The translations under genes and the position numbers were made by a program. DNA of 64,000 nt from DASSJM01 sp036280655. Lineage in GTDB: Bacteria > Actinomycetota > UBA4738 > HRBIN12. A model generated the notes under the pieces. The model saw only the letters and a program-made list of their open reading frames with translations, did not search any database and was not told where the DNA came from. Of this stretch, positions 54,296 to 63,564 are shown piece by piece (position 1 is the stretch's first letter; each line of letters opens with the position of its first letter). The stretch lies in NCBI GenBank assembly GCA_036280655.1, contig DASUQI010000020.1:93131-157130 (forward strand), in the 5' to 3' direction.

Positions 54296-54552
54296 TGGCC
54301 GCGATGAACGAACGACCGACGGAGGACCTGCGCTGTCCGATCTGCGGCAAGGGCGTGCTCCGCGACATCGCCTACGACGAGAATCCGGCGGAGCCGAACG
54401 GCATCAAGCAGGCACCCGAGAGCGTGGAGGTACTGACGTACACGTGTGGGCACGAGGTCGAGGCCCACCGGCTCGAGGAGGCCGCGCGGCGAGATCCCAA
54501 CGTCGAGCGCAGGGAGTCCGAGGAGACCGTCGGGGACGTCGGGCTGACCTGA
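54295..54552 (+). CDS. Small zinc-ribbon-like conserved protein
   Basis: 85 aa, ATG 54295 (or 54304). CPICGKGVLRDIAYDE...YTCGHEVEAH gives a Cys2...Cys-His arrangement consistent with a zinc ribbon; the C-terminal third is charged. Cotranslated with the preceding 50-aa protein. Unknown role. Converges with aceA 17 bp away. Confidence 0.78.
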   Translation: MAAMNERPTEDLRCPICGKGVLRDIAYDENPAEPNGIKQAPESVEVLTYTCGHEVEAHRLEEAARRDPNVERRESEETVGDVGLT

Positions 54553-54568
54553 CGCCGAGCGGCTACGC

Positions 54569-55867
54569 CTACCGGTCGAACTGCGCCCGCTCGGTCGAGC
54601 CCTCGAGCGCGGTCGTCGACGAGGTCCCACCGCTCACGACCTGCGACACCGCGTCGAAGTACCCGGTGCCGACCTCCCGCTGGTGCCGGACCGCGGTGTA
54701 ACCGTCGGCCTCGAGCTCGAACTCACGCTCCTGAAGCCGGACGTAGGCCGCCATGCCCTCCTCGGCGTAGCCGCGCGCGAGCTCGAACATCGAGGCGTTC
54801 AGCGCGTGGAAGCCGGCGAGCGTGATGAACTGGAACCGGTAACCCATCGCCCCGAGCTCCTTCTGGAAGCGGGCGATCCGGTCGTCGTCGAGGTTCTTGC
54901 GCCAGTTGAAGCTCGGCGAGCAGTTGTACGCGAGGAGCTTGTCGGGGTAGCGGGCGTGGATCGCGTCGGCGAACGTGCGCGCCTCGTCGATGTCGGGCGT
55001 CGAGGTCTCGCACCAGAGCACGTCGGCGTACGGCGCGTAGGCGAGCCCCCGCGCGATCGCCGCCTCCACGCCACCGCGGACGTGGAAGAAGCCCTCGGCC
55101 GTGCGCTCGCCCGTGAGGAACGGCTCGTCTCGCTCGTCCGCGTCGCTCAGGAGCAGCGTCGCGGCGTCCGCGTCGGTCCGCGCGACCAGCACGATCGGGA
55201 CATTCGACACGTCGGCGGCGAGGCGCGCCGCGGTGAGCGTGCGGACGAACTGCGACGTCGGCACGAGCACCTTGCCGCCGAGATGACCGCACTTCTTCTC
55301 GCTCGCGAGCTGGTCCTCGAAGTGCACGCCGGCGGCGCCCGCCTCGATCATCGAGCGCGCGAGCTCGAACGCGTTCAGCGGCCCGCCGAACCCGGCCTCG
55401 GCGTCGGCCACGACCGGAGCCATCCAGTAGGTCCCGTTCACGCCCTCGGACCAAGCGATCTGGTCCGCCCGTCGCAGCGCGTTGTTGATCCGCCGCACGA
55501 GCGCGGGGACGCTCGGCGGAGGGTAGAGCGACTGGTCCGGGTAGGTCTCGCCGGCGAGGTTCGCGTCGGCCGCGACCTGCCATCCCGAGACGTAGATCGC
55601 CTGGAGCCCCGCCTTCACCATCTCCACGGCTTGCCCGCCGGTCATGGCCCCGAGCGCCGGCACGTAGTCCGAACTCGAGAGCAGCGACCAGAGGCGTTCG
55701 GCGCCGAGCTTGGCCAGGGTGTGCTCGATCGAGACCGAGCCGCGAAGGCGGATCACGTCCTCCGCGGAGTACGTGCGTTCGGTCCCGTTCCAGCGCGCGG
55801 CAGTGCTCCAGTGGGCGCGCAGCGGCTCGGCCTCGAGGCGTATGCGGTCGTTCGACGTGAGTTCCAT
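54569..55867 (-). CDS. aceA: Isocitrate lyase
   Basis: 432 aa. Isocitrate to glyoxylate plus succinate, first step of the glyoxylate shunt. The active-site loop EKKCGHLGGKVLVPTSQ carries the catalytic Cys (about 192). DAEAGFGGPLNAFEL, ARTDADAATLL, WCETSTPD and YNCSPSFNW are also conserved. Length and motifs match mycobacterial Icl1. Malate synthase is not in the window. Upstream (55990-56005) a perfect TTGAACG-type palindrome may be an operator for a TetR-like repressor. Confidence 0.95.
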   Translation of the reverse strand: MELTSNDRIRLEAEPLRAHWSTAARWNGTERTYSAEDVIRLRGSVSIEHTLAKLGAERLWSLLSSSDYVPALGAMTGGQAVEMVKAGLQAIYVSGWQVAADANLAGETYPDQSLYPPPSVPALVRRINNALRRADQIAWSEGVNGTYWMAPVVADAEAGFGGPLNAFELARSMIEAGAAGVHFEDQLASEKKCGHLGGKVLVPTSQFVRTLTAARLAADVSNVPIVLVARTDADAATLLLSDADERDEPFLTGERTAEGFFHVRGGVEAAIARGLAYAPYADVLWCETSTPDIDEARTFADAIHARYPDKLLAYNCSPSFNWRKNLDDDRIARFQKELGAMGYRFQFITLAGFHALNASMFELARGYAEEGMAAYVRLQEREFELEADGYTAVRHQREVGTGYFDAVSQVVSGGTSSTTALEGSTERAQFDR

Positions 55868-55989
55868 GGTGTGCCTCCCGGGTACCCGTCCCCGTTGGGG
55901 GAGAAACGAGCGACCCCGCGGTCGCGAGGGTCGGCAGGCGCTCGGGGCCCGGCTCGCGGGCCCGGCGCTAGGGCACGGCTACTCGGAGA

Positions 55990-56005
55990 TTGAACGGCCG
56001 TTCAA
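55990..56005. promoter_or_regulatory. 16-bp perfect palindrome upstream of aceA
   Basis: TTGAACGGCCGTTCAA, 123 bp upstream of the aceA ATG and between aceA and the small 56048 gene. Symmetry and A/T-rich arms resemble TetR-family operators of fatty-acid or glyoxylate regulators. No matching regulator gene is in the window. Confidence 0.55.
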
Positions 56006-56047
56006 ACACGGCCTCAGTCTGCCAGAAGCGTCTCGCGCGCGCAAGGG

Positions 56048-56242
56048 TCATCGCTCGGCGGGCGGCTCGGAGGCGCCGACGGCCTCGGAGGTCGCCTCGG
56101 GCTCCGAACGCTCGGATCCCGCCCGACTCGCGGGGTCCGCCCGGCGGTCGCGCACGAACAGGATCCATCCGGCCGCCGAGACCACGGCTGCGGCCGCGAT
56201 CAGCAGGCCGAGCGCGAGCAGGAACGTCGCCTGTCGGTCCAC
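56048..56242 (-). CDS. Possible small single-TM protein
   Basis: 64 aa from GTG 56242: one TM helix (TFLLALGLLIAAAAVVSAAGWILFV) followed by a charged Ser/Glu-rich tail. No clear ribosome site; support rests on the TM plus the gap it fills. Divergent from ligC. Confidence 0.45.
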   Translation of the reverse strand: MDRQATFLLALGLLIAAAAVVSAAGWILFVRDRRADPASRAGSERSEPEATSEAVGASEPPAER

Positions 56243-56305
56243 GGGCGCGAGGCTAACGGAATCCGTCGGGGGCCATCGCCGGTCGCGGTCGTGCAAGATA
56301 GGCAC

Positions 56306-57385
56306 GTGCGGCTGCCGGTGATGCCCCCCGTCTCGCCGATGCTTTCGAAGTCCGTGAAGGACATCCCCGTCGGCCCGTTCGGCTACGAGCCGAAGTGGGA
56401 CGGGTTCCGCTCGATCGTCTTCCGTGACGGGGACGAGGTCGAGATCGGGAGCCGGAACGAGCGGCCGATGACCCGGTACTTCCCCGAGGTGGTCGAGGCC
56501 GTGAAGGCCAACTTCCCGGAGCGCGCCGTGATCGACGGCGAGCTCGTCGTGCCCGACGACGAGATGCGCCGGCTGGAGTTCGAGATGCTGCAGCAGCGGA
56601 TCCATCCGGCCGAGAGCCGGGTGCGGATGCTCGCCGAGCGCGTGCCGGCGCACTTCGTGGCGTTCGACCTGCTCGCGCTCGGAGACGACGACTACACGCG
56701 ATGGCCGTTCTCCAAACGGCGCGCGTCGCTCGTGCGGGCGCTGAAGAAGGCCCGGTCGCCGATCCACGTCACCCCGGCGACGACCGACGTCGGGGTCGCG
56801 AAGCAGTGGTTCGACGAGTTCGAGGGAGCGGGGCTCGACGGCGTGGTCGCCAAGCCGCTCGAAGGGACGTACCAGCCCGACAAGCGCGTGATGTTCAAGA
56901 TCAAGCACGAGCGCACCGCCGACTGCGTCGTCGCTGGCTACCGCCTGCACAAGTCGGGTCCGGACGCGGTGGGATCGCTGCTGCTCGGGCTCTACGACGA
57001 CGAGGGCCAACTCTCGAACGTCGGCGTGATCGGCGCCTTCCCGATGGAGCGGCGCCGCGCGCTGTTGAAGGAGCTCGAGCCGCTCGTGACGACGTTCGAC
57101 GGCCATCCATGGAACTGGGAGGAGCTCGCGCAGGGGCAGACCCGGAACCCCAGGAGCTCGGAGGGAAGCCGGTGGAACAACAAGAAGGACCTGTCGTTCG
57201 TCCCCCTCCGGCCCGAGCGCGTCGTCGAGGTGCGGTTCGACCACATGGAGGGCGACCGGTTCCGGCACACGGCGCAGTTCGTCCGGTGGCGGCCTGACCG
57301 CGACCCGCGATCGTGCACGTTCGAACAGCTCGAGGAGCCGGTGAGCTTCGACCTGGCCGAGATCCTGGGCGTCAGTCGCCCGTAG
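56306..57385 (+). CDS. ligC: ATP-dependent DNA ligase (LigC-like)
   Basis: About 359 aa from GTG 56306 (a GTG at 56291 adds five residues). PVMPPVSPMLSKSV and the nucleotidyl-transferase motif I YEPKWDGFRSI (active-site Lys) open the protein; motif III DGELVV, motif IV AFDLLALG, motif V KPLEGTYQPDKRVMFKIKHERTADCVVAGY follow, and the OB-fold ends PERVVEVRFDHMEGDRFRH. Mycobacterial LigC acts in an accessory repair role. Overlaps the convergent ThyX-like gene by 14 bp at their stops. Confidence 0.94.
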   Translation: MRLPVMPPVSPMLSKSVKDIPVGPFGYEPKWDGFRSIVFRDGDEVEIGSRNERPMTRYFPEVVEAVKANFPERAVIDGELVVPDDEMRRLEFEMLQQRIHPAESRVRMLAERVPAHFVAFDLLALGDDDYTRWPFSKRRASLVRALKKARSPIHVTPATTDVGVAKQWFDEFEGAGLDGVVAKPLEGTYQPDKRVMFKIKHERTADCVVAGYRLHKSGPDAVGSLLLGLYDDEGQLSNVGVIGAFPMERRRALLKELEPLVTTFDGHPWNWEELAQGQTRNPRSSEGSRWNNKKDLSFVPLRPERVVEVRFDHMEGDRFRHTAQFVRWRPDRDPRSCTFEQLEEPVSFDLAEILGVSRP

Positions 57386-59000
57386 GGGCATCCCCCCGGG
57401 CGGCGCGCCGCTTCGCCTCGGCTCGGCGCTCGGCCTCGAGCCGCTCGAGGTCGACGTCGCTCATGTCGAGGTAGGTCATCGCCCCGGCGATCGCCCGGTG
57501 CCCGGCGGTCGACGAGATCAGGTCGTGCATCTGCCGCGCGACGCGCCGGTAGGTCGGGTGTCCCTGCGGCGAGGACCGCAGCTCGATCAGGTGCATCGCC
57601 TCGCGCGCGTTCATCTGCATCACGAACCGGATCCGGTAGGCCATCGCGACGGCGTACTGGGCGACGTCGGGACCGGCGTGCTCGGCCACGATCGCCCACG
57701 TCAGCGCCGAGTCCTCCATCACGCGGTTCCACTCGTCCGTCATGCCGGCGTCGGCGATCACCTCCGGCGTGTCGAACCCGTGCGTCGGCGAGAGCGCCTG
57801 CCACTCGAGCGTGAGGAGCCGATGGCGCTGGAGGTCGCGGAACGCGCCGTAGTCGCACAGCACGTCGAATCGGTAGCCGGTGCGCTCGAACGCCCGACCC
57901 GGCCGGTGTCGCCGGTTCCCGCGCTCGCCGAGGTAGGCGCGAAGCACCGCGTCGCGCTCGTCCACGCTCATCGTGTGCGCGAGCGACTGCAGCCGGTCGT
58001 CCGGGAGCGACGACGACGCGAACATCGCCGCCGCGACGATCTTCTCCTCGCCGAGCGGGTCGTAGTCCGTCAGCGTCACGGCCTCGCGGTGGCCCGGTTC
58101 GATGCCCTCGGTGAACTTCCCGGTGACCTCGCGGGTGGCCTCCCTCATCTCGCTCAGATATCGCGACCACGCGACCCCCCGGTCCGGCAGGTCGACCCGC
58201 TTCAGGAACGCGGGGATCACCTTGCGGAGCTCGACGAGCATGAGGTCCGCGTACTCGCGCACCTCGGCGAGCGGGTGCGCGCGCATCCGGATCAGCATCT
58301 GCTCGTAGGACTGCCCGGTGGCGAACACGCCGAGATTCGAACGGGTCCCCGCCGGTAGCAGCACCCGCAGCGTGTCGCAGGTCTTCGCGGTGATCGTCGA
58401 GCGGTAGAGGAAGTCGGAGTCGCCCGGGTCCTTCGGGAAACGGTCGGCGAACAGGTCGTACAGGGGTTGGAACAGCCGCCCGTACGTCTCGAACGTCCGC
58501 GTCGCGAACGCCTCGTACGCCTCGCCGGCCGGACCGCCGGCGATCTCCGGCGGGACCGTGAGACGCCAGCGGTTCCCCGGGCGGTCGTCGTAGCGCATGT
58601 AGCGGGTCGACTGCTCGAGATAGGCGGCGAGGCGCCCCCACTCGATGCCCTTCGCGAGAAGCTGCGACGCCTGCTCGCACGCGAGATGCACGCCGCCGAG
58701 CTGCGCCACCGAGTCGTCGCCGAACTCGAAGAACACGCGGTCGAACAGCTGCTCCGCCTTCTCGACCTTCACGCCCTCGAGTCCCGGGACGGCGCCCGCC
58801 TCGAGCGGCTCGGCGAACTCGTCCAGGAACAGGCGCCGGAGCGGCTTCGGTGTGCGCGAGTAGCGGGCGAACAGCGCCCCCTTCACCACCTCGGGCAGGT
58901 TCGTGAGCGCGAAGACCGGCCCGTCGAGGTTCGTGAAGTGCGGCTCGAGCCGCGCGCGTTCCTCGTCCGTGAACTCCTCGCGGACGAACCAGAGCGACAC
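57372..59000 (-). CDS. Tandem (duplicated) ThyX-type FAD-dependent thymidylate synthase
   Basis: 542 aa. Two ThyX-like halves: the first (about 60-290) has LEQSTRYMRYDD, LYRSTITAKTCDTLRVLLPAGTRSNLG and YEQMLIRMRAHP; the second (about 375-520) has FRDLQRHRLLTLEWQALSPTHGF and MQMNAREAMHLIELRSSPQGHPTYRRVA. Canonical ThyX is about 220-250 aa with RHRxxSxNE; here the strict motif is altered in both halves, so thymidylate synthase activity should not be assumed. Similar double proteins exist in actinobacteria. ATG 59000 lies 1 bp from the pknB stop, so it is probably the last gene of that operon. Confidence 0.85.
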   Translation of the reverse strand: MSLWFVREEFTDEERARLEPHFTNLDGPVFALTNLPEVVKGALFARYSRTPKPLRRLFLDEFAEPLEAGAVPGLEGVKVEKAEQLFDRVFFEFGDDSVAQLGGVHLACEQASQLLAKGIEWGRLAAYLEQSTRYMRYDDRPGNRWRLTVPPEIAGGPAGEAYEAFATRTFETYGRLFQPLYDLFADRFPKDPGDSDFLYRSTITAKTCDTLRVLLPAGTRSNLGVFATGQSYEQMLIRMRAHPLAEVREYADLMLVELRKVIPAFLKRVDLPDRGVAWSRYLSEMREATREVTGKFTEGIEPGHREAVTLTDYDPLGEEKIVAAAMFASSSLPDDRLQSLAHTMSVDERDAVLRAYLGERGNRRHRPGRAFERTGYRFDVLCDYGAFRDLQRHRLLTLEWQALSPTHGFDTPEVIADAGMTDEWNRVMEDSALTWAIVAEHAGPDVAQYAVAMAYRIRFVMQMNAREAMHLIELRSSPQGHPTYRRVARQMHDLISSTAGHRAIAGAMTYLDMSDVDLERLEAERRAEAKRRAARGDAPTGD

Positions 59001-59001
59001 G

Positions 59002-60714
59002 CTAGCCGGTCTCGCCGGTCTCGCCGGTCTCGCCGGTGGCGCCGGTCGGCGGCGCGGGCTCCTCCCGCGGGAAGAGCGTGACCTGCTGCCCGGGCTGCAC
59101 GACGGTGCCTGCAGCGGGATCCTGGGCCGCGACCTTGTTCGCGTTGTTCGGGCACAGGGGGTTCGGCGGCGCGGTGTCGCCGGCCGCCACGGGGACGAGG
59201 CCGGCGGCGCTGAGCTCCTGCTGCGCCGAGCCGAACGACTGACAGGTCACGTCCGGCACGGTCACCTCGTCCGGCCCGGTCGAGACGAAGATCGTGACCG
59301 GCGTCCCCTCCTCCACCTCCTCGCCCACTGCCGGGTCGGTCCGCGTCACGAGGCCCTCGTCCACCGATTCGCTCCCCTCCTCCTCCGGCCCGCCAGGCTC
59401 GAGGCCGAGCTCGAGCAGCTGGGCCTGCGCGTCCTCGACGGTGGCGCCCTGGAGGTTCGGGATCACGACGGTGTTCGGCTGCGCCACGATCGTGAGGTTC
59501 ACGATCGATCCCCGGTCGACCTCCGCGTCCGCCTCGGGGTCCTGGGCGACGACCGTGCCGGGCTCCTGCGTGTCGTTCTGGGCCGGCACCCGGCGTTCGA
59601 TCACCGGGACGAGGTCGGCCTCCCGGAGGGTCTGCTCCGCGACGGAGCGCGACTCGCCGACGACGTCCGGGACCGCCACCTGCACGCCGGTCTGCCCGTT
59701 CTCGTCGGCCAGGAACGTCGTGGCGAGGAACCACAGCAGGAGGCCGAGCAGGCCGATCAACACGAGCGTGACCGCGATCGGTATCCACGCGCGGCCCTTG
59801 CGCTCGGGTTCCGGCGGCGTGAGGACCTGCGTCGTCTGCGGCACCGGCCGGTCGAGCACCTGCGTCGCCCCGGCGGCGAGCAGCGGCGTCGTCTCGACCG
59901 GCAGGCCGTGCTTGACGCGGTCGAGGTCGGCCCGCATCTCCTCGGCCGACTGGTACCGGTTCGCCGGGTTCTTCGCGAGCGAGCGCAGGATCACGGCGTC
60001 GAGCTCGGGCGTGACGTCCGGGTTCAGCTTCGAGGGCGGGAGCGGCTGCTCGAGCACCTGCTTCGAGGCCACCGCGACCGGCGAGTCGCCGAGGAACGGT
60101 GGGCGGCCCGTGACCATCTCGTACAGGACACACCCGAGCGAGTAGATGTCCGAACGCCCGTCGACCGGCTGCCCCTGGGCCTGCTCCGGCGACAGGTACG
60201 ACGCGGTGCCGAGGATCGCGGCGGTCTGCGCGACGGTCTCGGCGGTCGTCGTAACACGCGCGATGCCGAAATCGGTGACCTTCACCTCGCCCTTCGGGCT
60301 GAGCATGATGTTGCCGGGCTTGATGTCGCGGTGGATCACGCCCTGCGCGTGCGCGGCCTCGAGCGCCGTCAGGACGTCACTGGCGATGTCGATCGCGCGG
60401 TCCGGCATGATCCGGCCGCCGCCGGACAGGAAGTCGGCGAGCGTCCGGCCCTCGACGTACTCCATGACGATGTAGTGCACGCCGTCGTCCGAGCCGGTGT
60501 CGAAGACCGAGACGATGTGCGGGTGCCCGATGCGGGCCGCGGCCTGCGCTTCGCGACGGAACCGCTGCACGAAGCCGTCGTCCTCGGCGAACTGCGGGGC
60601 GAGGAGCTTGATCGCCACGGTCCGGCCGAGGACGGTGTCCGTCCCGAGGAAGACCTTGGCCATGCCGCCGCGCCCGAGCTCGCGCTCGACCCGGTAGCGG
60701 CCCCCGAGGGTCAC
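59002..60714 (-). CDS. pknB: PASTA-domain serine/threonine protein kinase (PknB-like)
   Basis: 570 aa, GTG 60714. Kinase domain (about 1-265): GRGGMAKVFLG P-loop, VAIKLL lysine, HRDIKPGNIMLSPKGEVKVTDFGIARV with HRD and DFG, and an activation loop ending GTASYLSPEQ. A juxtamembrane stretch is followed by one TM (about 310-330) and three extracellular PASTA repeats (PDVVGESRSVAEQTL, PNLQGATVEDAQAQL, PDVTCQSFGSAQQEL), finishing in a Gly-Glu-Thr tail encoded by a short tandem repeat. Regulates cell-wall synthesis and division by sensing muropeptides. Only one kinase is present in this block; mycobacteria have pknA and pknB. Confidence 0.95.
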   Translation of the reverse strand: MTLGGRYRVERELGRGGMAKVFLGTDTVLGRTVAIKLLAPQFAEDDGFVQRFRREAQAAARIGHPHIVSVFDTGSDDGVHYIVMEYVEGRTLADFLSGGGRIMPDRAIDIASDVLTALEAAHAQGVIHRDIKPGNIMLSPKGEVKVTDFGIARVTTTAETVAQTAAILGTASYLSPEQAQGQPVDGRSDIYSLGCVLYEMVTGRPPFLGDSPVAVASKQVLEQPLPPSKLNPDVTPELDAVILRSLAKNPANRYQSAEEMRADLDRVKHGLPVETTPLLAAGATQVLDRPVPQTTQVLTPPEPERKGRAWIPIAVTLVLIGLLGLLLWFLATTFLADENGQTGVQVAVPDVVGESRSVAEQTLREADLVPVIERRVPAQNDTQEPGTVVAQDPEADAEVDRGSIVNLTIVAQPNTVVIPNLQGATVEDAQAQLLELGLEPGGPEEEGSESVDEGLVTRTDPAVGEEVEEGTPVTIFVSTGPDEVTVPDVTCQSFGSAQQELSAAGLVPVAAGDTAPPNPLCPNNANKVAAQDPAAGTVVQPGQQVTLFPREEPAPPTGATGETGETGETG

Positions 60715-60759
60715 CTGCTGGTCGATCTCGTCCTCCTCACCTCAGATGTACGGCTCCGG

Positions 60760-62253
60760 TCACCCGGAGAGCGCGGCCTCGATGACGGCCCTCGCGATCG
60801 GCGCGGCCACCTGCCCCCCCGTCGCTTCGCTGCCAAGGCTACCCCCGTCGAGCACGATGACGGCGACGGCGACCTGGGGAGCCTCGGCCGGCGCGAACGA
60901 GACGAACCAGGCGTGCGGGTCGGCCCCCTCGCCGTGCTGGGCGGTCCCGGTCTTGCCGGCCACCGTCACACCGGGGATCTGCGCGGCCGTGCCCGTCCCG
61001 CTCTGGACCACCGACACCATCATCGCGGTCATCGCCGCCGCGTTCTCGGGCGAGAGCGGCCGGGAGAACTCGTTCGTGTCGAACGTCGCGATCACGCGCC
61101 CACTCGGGTCCCGGACCTCGGTCACCAGGCGGGGTTCCATCAGCGAGCCCCCGTTCGCGATCGCGGCGCCGACGAGGGCCATCTGCAACGGGTTGGCCGC
61201 GACGTCCTGCTGCCCGATCGCCGAGATCGCGACGGCCGGATCTCGGCCCTCGAACGTCTCGGGCGCGGGGAACACGCCGGAGACCCACGGGATGTCGAAC
61301 GGGACGAGGTCCTCGCCGGCCTCCGCGGTGAAGCCGTAGAGGCGCGCCTGTTCCGCGAGCGCCTCCGGCCCGAGCTCGAGACCGATCTCGCCGAACGTCA
61401 CGTTGCACGAGTCGCGGAGCGCCTCGGCGAGCGTGATCGTCGACCGGCCTCCGACGCAATGCGAGCCCCCGAAGTTCTGGAGCGTCTCGTCGGTGAGCGG
61501 GAGGTCGAGCTCCGGCGGGTTCGGCCACGTGCTCTCGGGGCCGAACCCGTTCTCGAGCGCCGCGGAGGCGGTGACGAGCTTGAACGTCGAGCCCGGCGGG
61601 AAGAGCTCGTCGCTCGCCCGCGACAACAGGGGCTTCTCCGGGTCGGCGTTCAGCGCGTCCCACGCCTCGCGCACCTCCGCGGGGTTCTGCGACGCGAGCA
61701 GGTTCGGGTCGTACGACGGCTCGGCGAGGAGGGCGAGGACGTCCCCCGTCGACGGATCGATCGCGGCGATCGCGACGTCGCCGGCCTCGGCCGCCGCCGC
61801 CTCCGCCGCCGCCTCCTGCACACGGGGGTCGAGCGTCGTGACGATCGTCGCCCCCTGCCTCGGCCGGCCGAGCACGAGATCGGTGAACGTCTGTGGGAGT
61901 AGCTCGGGCGCGGTCCCGGCCAGGAAGTCGTTGAACGTCGACTCGAGCTCCGACCGCCCGAACGGATACGAGTAGAAGCCGGTCTGGTGCGCGTAGAGCT
62001 CGCCGTGCGGGTACCGGCGCTGGAACCGCAGCTCGCCCGGGCTCCTGCGGCTCGACGCGAGGACCGTCGTCCCGTCGTTCGCGAGGATGCTGCCGCGGTC
62101 CACCTTGTACTCGGCGATCAGCAGGCGCTTCGCGTTCGCGGGGTTGTTGGCGATGCGATCGGCGGCGAACACCTGGATGTAGTTGATCTGCAGGAAGACG
62201 ATGAGGAACAGGGCGGTGAGCGCGAGTCCGAGCTTGCGGATCTGGCGCTCCAT
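60760..62253 (-). CDS. pbpA: Penicillin-binding protein A (PbpA), transpeptidase
   Basis: 497 aa. A short cytoplasmic start, one TM anchor (LALTALFLIVFLQINYIQVFA), a dimerisation domain and a transpeptidase domain with SxxK in PPGSTFKLVTASA, SxN in DSCNVTFGE and KTGTAQ. Cross-links peptidoglycan during division or elongation, with RodA. Its ATG at 62253 is directly followed by the end of rodA (one base apart, TGATG-like coupling), so both are translated together. Confidence 0.95.
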   Translation of the reverse strand: MERQIRKLGLALTALFLIVFLQINYIQVFAADRIANNPANAKRLLIAEYKVDRGSILANDGTTVLASSRRSPGELRFQRRYPHGELYAHQTGFYSYPFGRSELESTFNDFLAGTAPELLPQTFTDLVLGRPRQGATIVTTLDPRVQEAAAEAAAAEAGDVAIAAIDPSTGDVLALLAEPSYDPNLLASQNPAEVREAWDALNADPEKPLLSRASDELFPPGSTFKLVTASAALENGFGPESTWPNPPELDLPLTDETLQNFGGSHCVGGRSTITLAEALRDSCNVTFGEIGLELGPEALAEQARLYGFTAEAGEDLVPFDIPWVSGVFPAPETFEGRDPAVAISAIGQQDVAANPLQMALVGAAIANGGSLMEPRLVTEVRDPSGRVIATFDTNEFSRPLSPENAAAMTAMMVSVVQSGTGTAAQIPGVTVAGKTGTAQHGEGADPHAWFVSFAPAEAPQVAVAVIVLDGGSLGSEATGGQVAAPIARAVIEAALSG

Positions 62254-63564
62254 CTACGCCCTCCGCCGTTCGGCCGGGCCGCTCGAGAGCCGCACGAGGA
62301 GCGCGAGCAGCACGAAGTTCGAGATGAGGCTCGAGCCACCGTAGGAGACGAACGGCAGGGTCACGCCGGTGAGCGGGATCACCCGGGTCACGCCGCCGAC
62401 GATCACGAACGCCTGCAACGCGACGAGCGTCGACAGCCCGACCGCAAGCAGCGTCGAGAAGCCGTCGGATGCGCGCATCCCGATCCGCAGGCCCTTGCCG
62501 ACGAGCACGAGGAACAGGAGCAGGACCGCGGTCGATCCCAGCAGGCCGAGCTCCTCGCCGATCGCGGCGAAGATGAAGTCGGTCGCGGCGAACGGGATGA
62601 TGCCGGGCGACCCCTGGCCCAGGCCGGTCCCCACCAGGCCGCCGGTCGCCATCCCGAACTGGGCCTGTGCGAGCTGCCCGTAGCCGACGCCGAAGACCGT
62701 GTCGGGGTCGAGCGCGTTCAACCAGATGTCGACGCGCAGCTGGACGTGGTCGAACAGCAGCCACCCCGCGTACGCGCCGACGGCGAACAGCACGAGCCCG
62801 ATCACCAGGTAGGAGGCGCGCCCCGTCGCCACCCAGAGCATCACGACGAAGATCCCGAAGTACAGGAGCGAGGCGCCGAGGTCGCGCTGCAGGAACAGGA
62901 TCGCGAGCGAGGCTCCCCAGGCGAGCAGCACCGGCCCGAGGTGCTTGACGGGCGGGAGCCGGAGCGGGCCGATCCGCGATGTGGCGACCTGGAGGAGTTC
63001 GCGCTTCTGGTTCAGGTACGACGCGAGGAAGATCACGATCAGCACCTTGCCGATCTCGGCGGGCTGGAACCCGAGCGGGCCGATCTGTACCCACAGGCGC
63101 GCGCCGTTGATCGTCTGCCCGATGCCCGGCACGATCGGCAGGAGCAGGAGCAGGAGGCCGAGCAGGCCGATCGTGTACGTGTACGCGTCGAGCATCCGCG
63201 CGTCCCGGACGACGACGAGGGTGATCGCGAACGCGATGAGGCCCACGAAGATCCAGGTCGCCTGTTCGGCGGCGAGGCCGCCGGAGAGCCGGAAGATCAT
63301 CGCGAAGCCGATGCCGACGAGCACCGCCGCCGTCGGGAACAGCGCGGGATCGGCGCGGGCTGCGAACGCGCGGATCACGAGGAGCCCGCCGACGTAGCCC
63401 CCCGCGAAGATCGACGCGTAGACGGCGAACGTCGCGGGGAGTTGTCCGCGCTTGCCGAACCCGGCGATCACGTACGCGCCGATCGACAGGACGAGCGCGA
63501 GGACCGTGAAGGCGATCGCCGGGGCGAGCGCCGCGCGGCCGCGGGACGCCGCGGGCAGACTCAC
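62254..63564 (-). CDS. rodA: RodA/FtsW-family peptidoglycan polymerase
   Basis: 436 aa, GTG 63564. Ten or so TM helices. SEDS signature segments include INGARLWVQIGPLGFQPAEIGKV, LFLQRDLGASLLYFG, GFGYGQ-like VGYGQLAQAQFGMATGGLVGTGLGQG and the last VIPLTGVTLPFVSYGGSSL. Glycan-strand polymerase that pairs with PbpA. The GTGA overlap couples it to pstP upstream. Confidence 0.95.
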   Translation of the reverse strand: MSLPAASRGRAALAPAIAFTVLALVLSIGAYVIAGFGKRGQLPATFAVYASIFAGGYVGGLLVIRAFAARADPALFPTAAVLVGIGFAMIFRLSGGLAAEQATWIFVGLIAFAITLVVVRDARMLDAYTYTIGLLGLLLLLLPIVPGIGQTINGARLWVQIGPLGFQPAEIGKVLIVIFLASYLNQKRELLQVATSRIGPLRLPPVKHLGPVLLAWGASLAILFLQRDLGASLLYFGIFVVMLWVATGRASYLVIGLVLFAVGAYAGWLLFDHVQLRVDIWLNALDPDTVFGVGYGQLAQAQFGMATGGLVGTGLGQGSPGIIPFAATDFIFAAIGEELGLLGSTAVLLLFLVLVGKGLRIGMRASDGFSTLLAVGLSTLVALQAFVIVGGVTRVIPLTGVTLPFVSYGGSSLISNFVLLALLVRLSSGPAERRRA

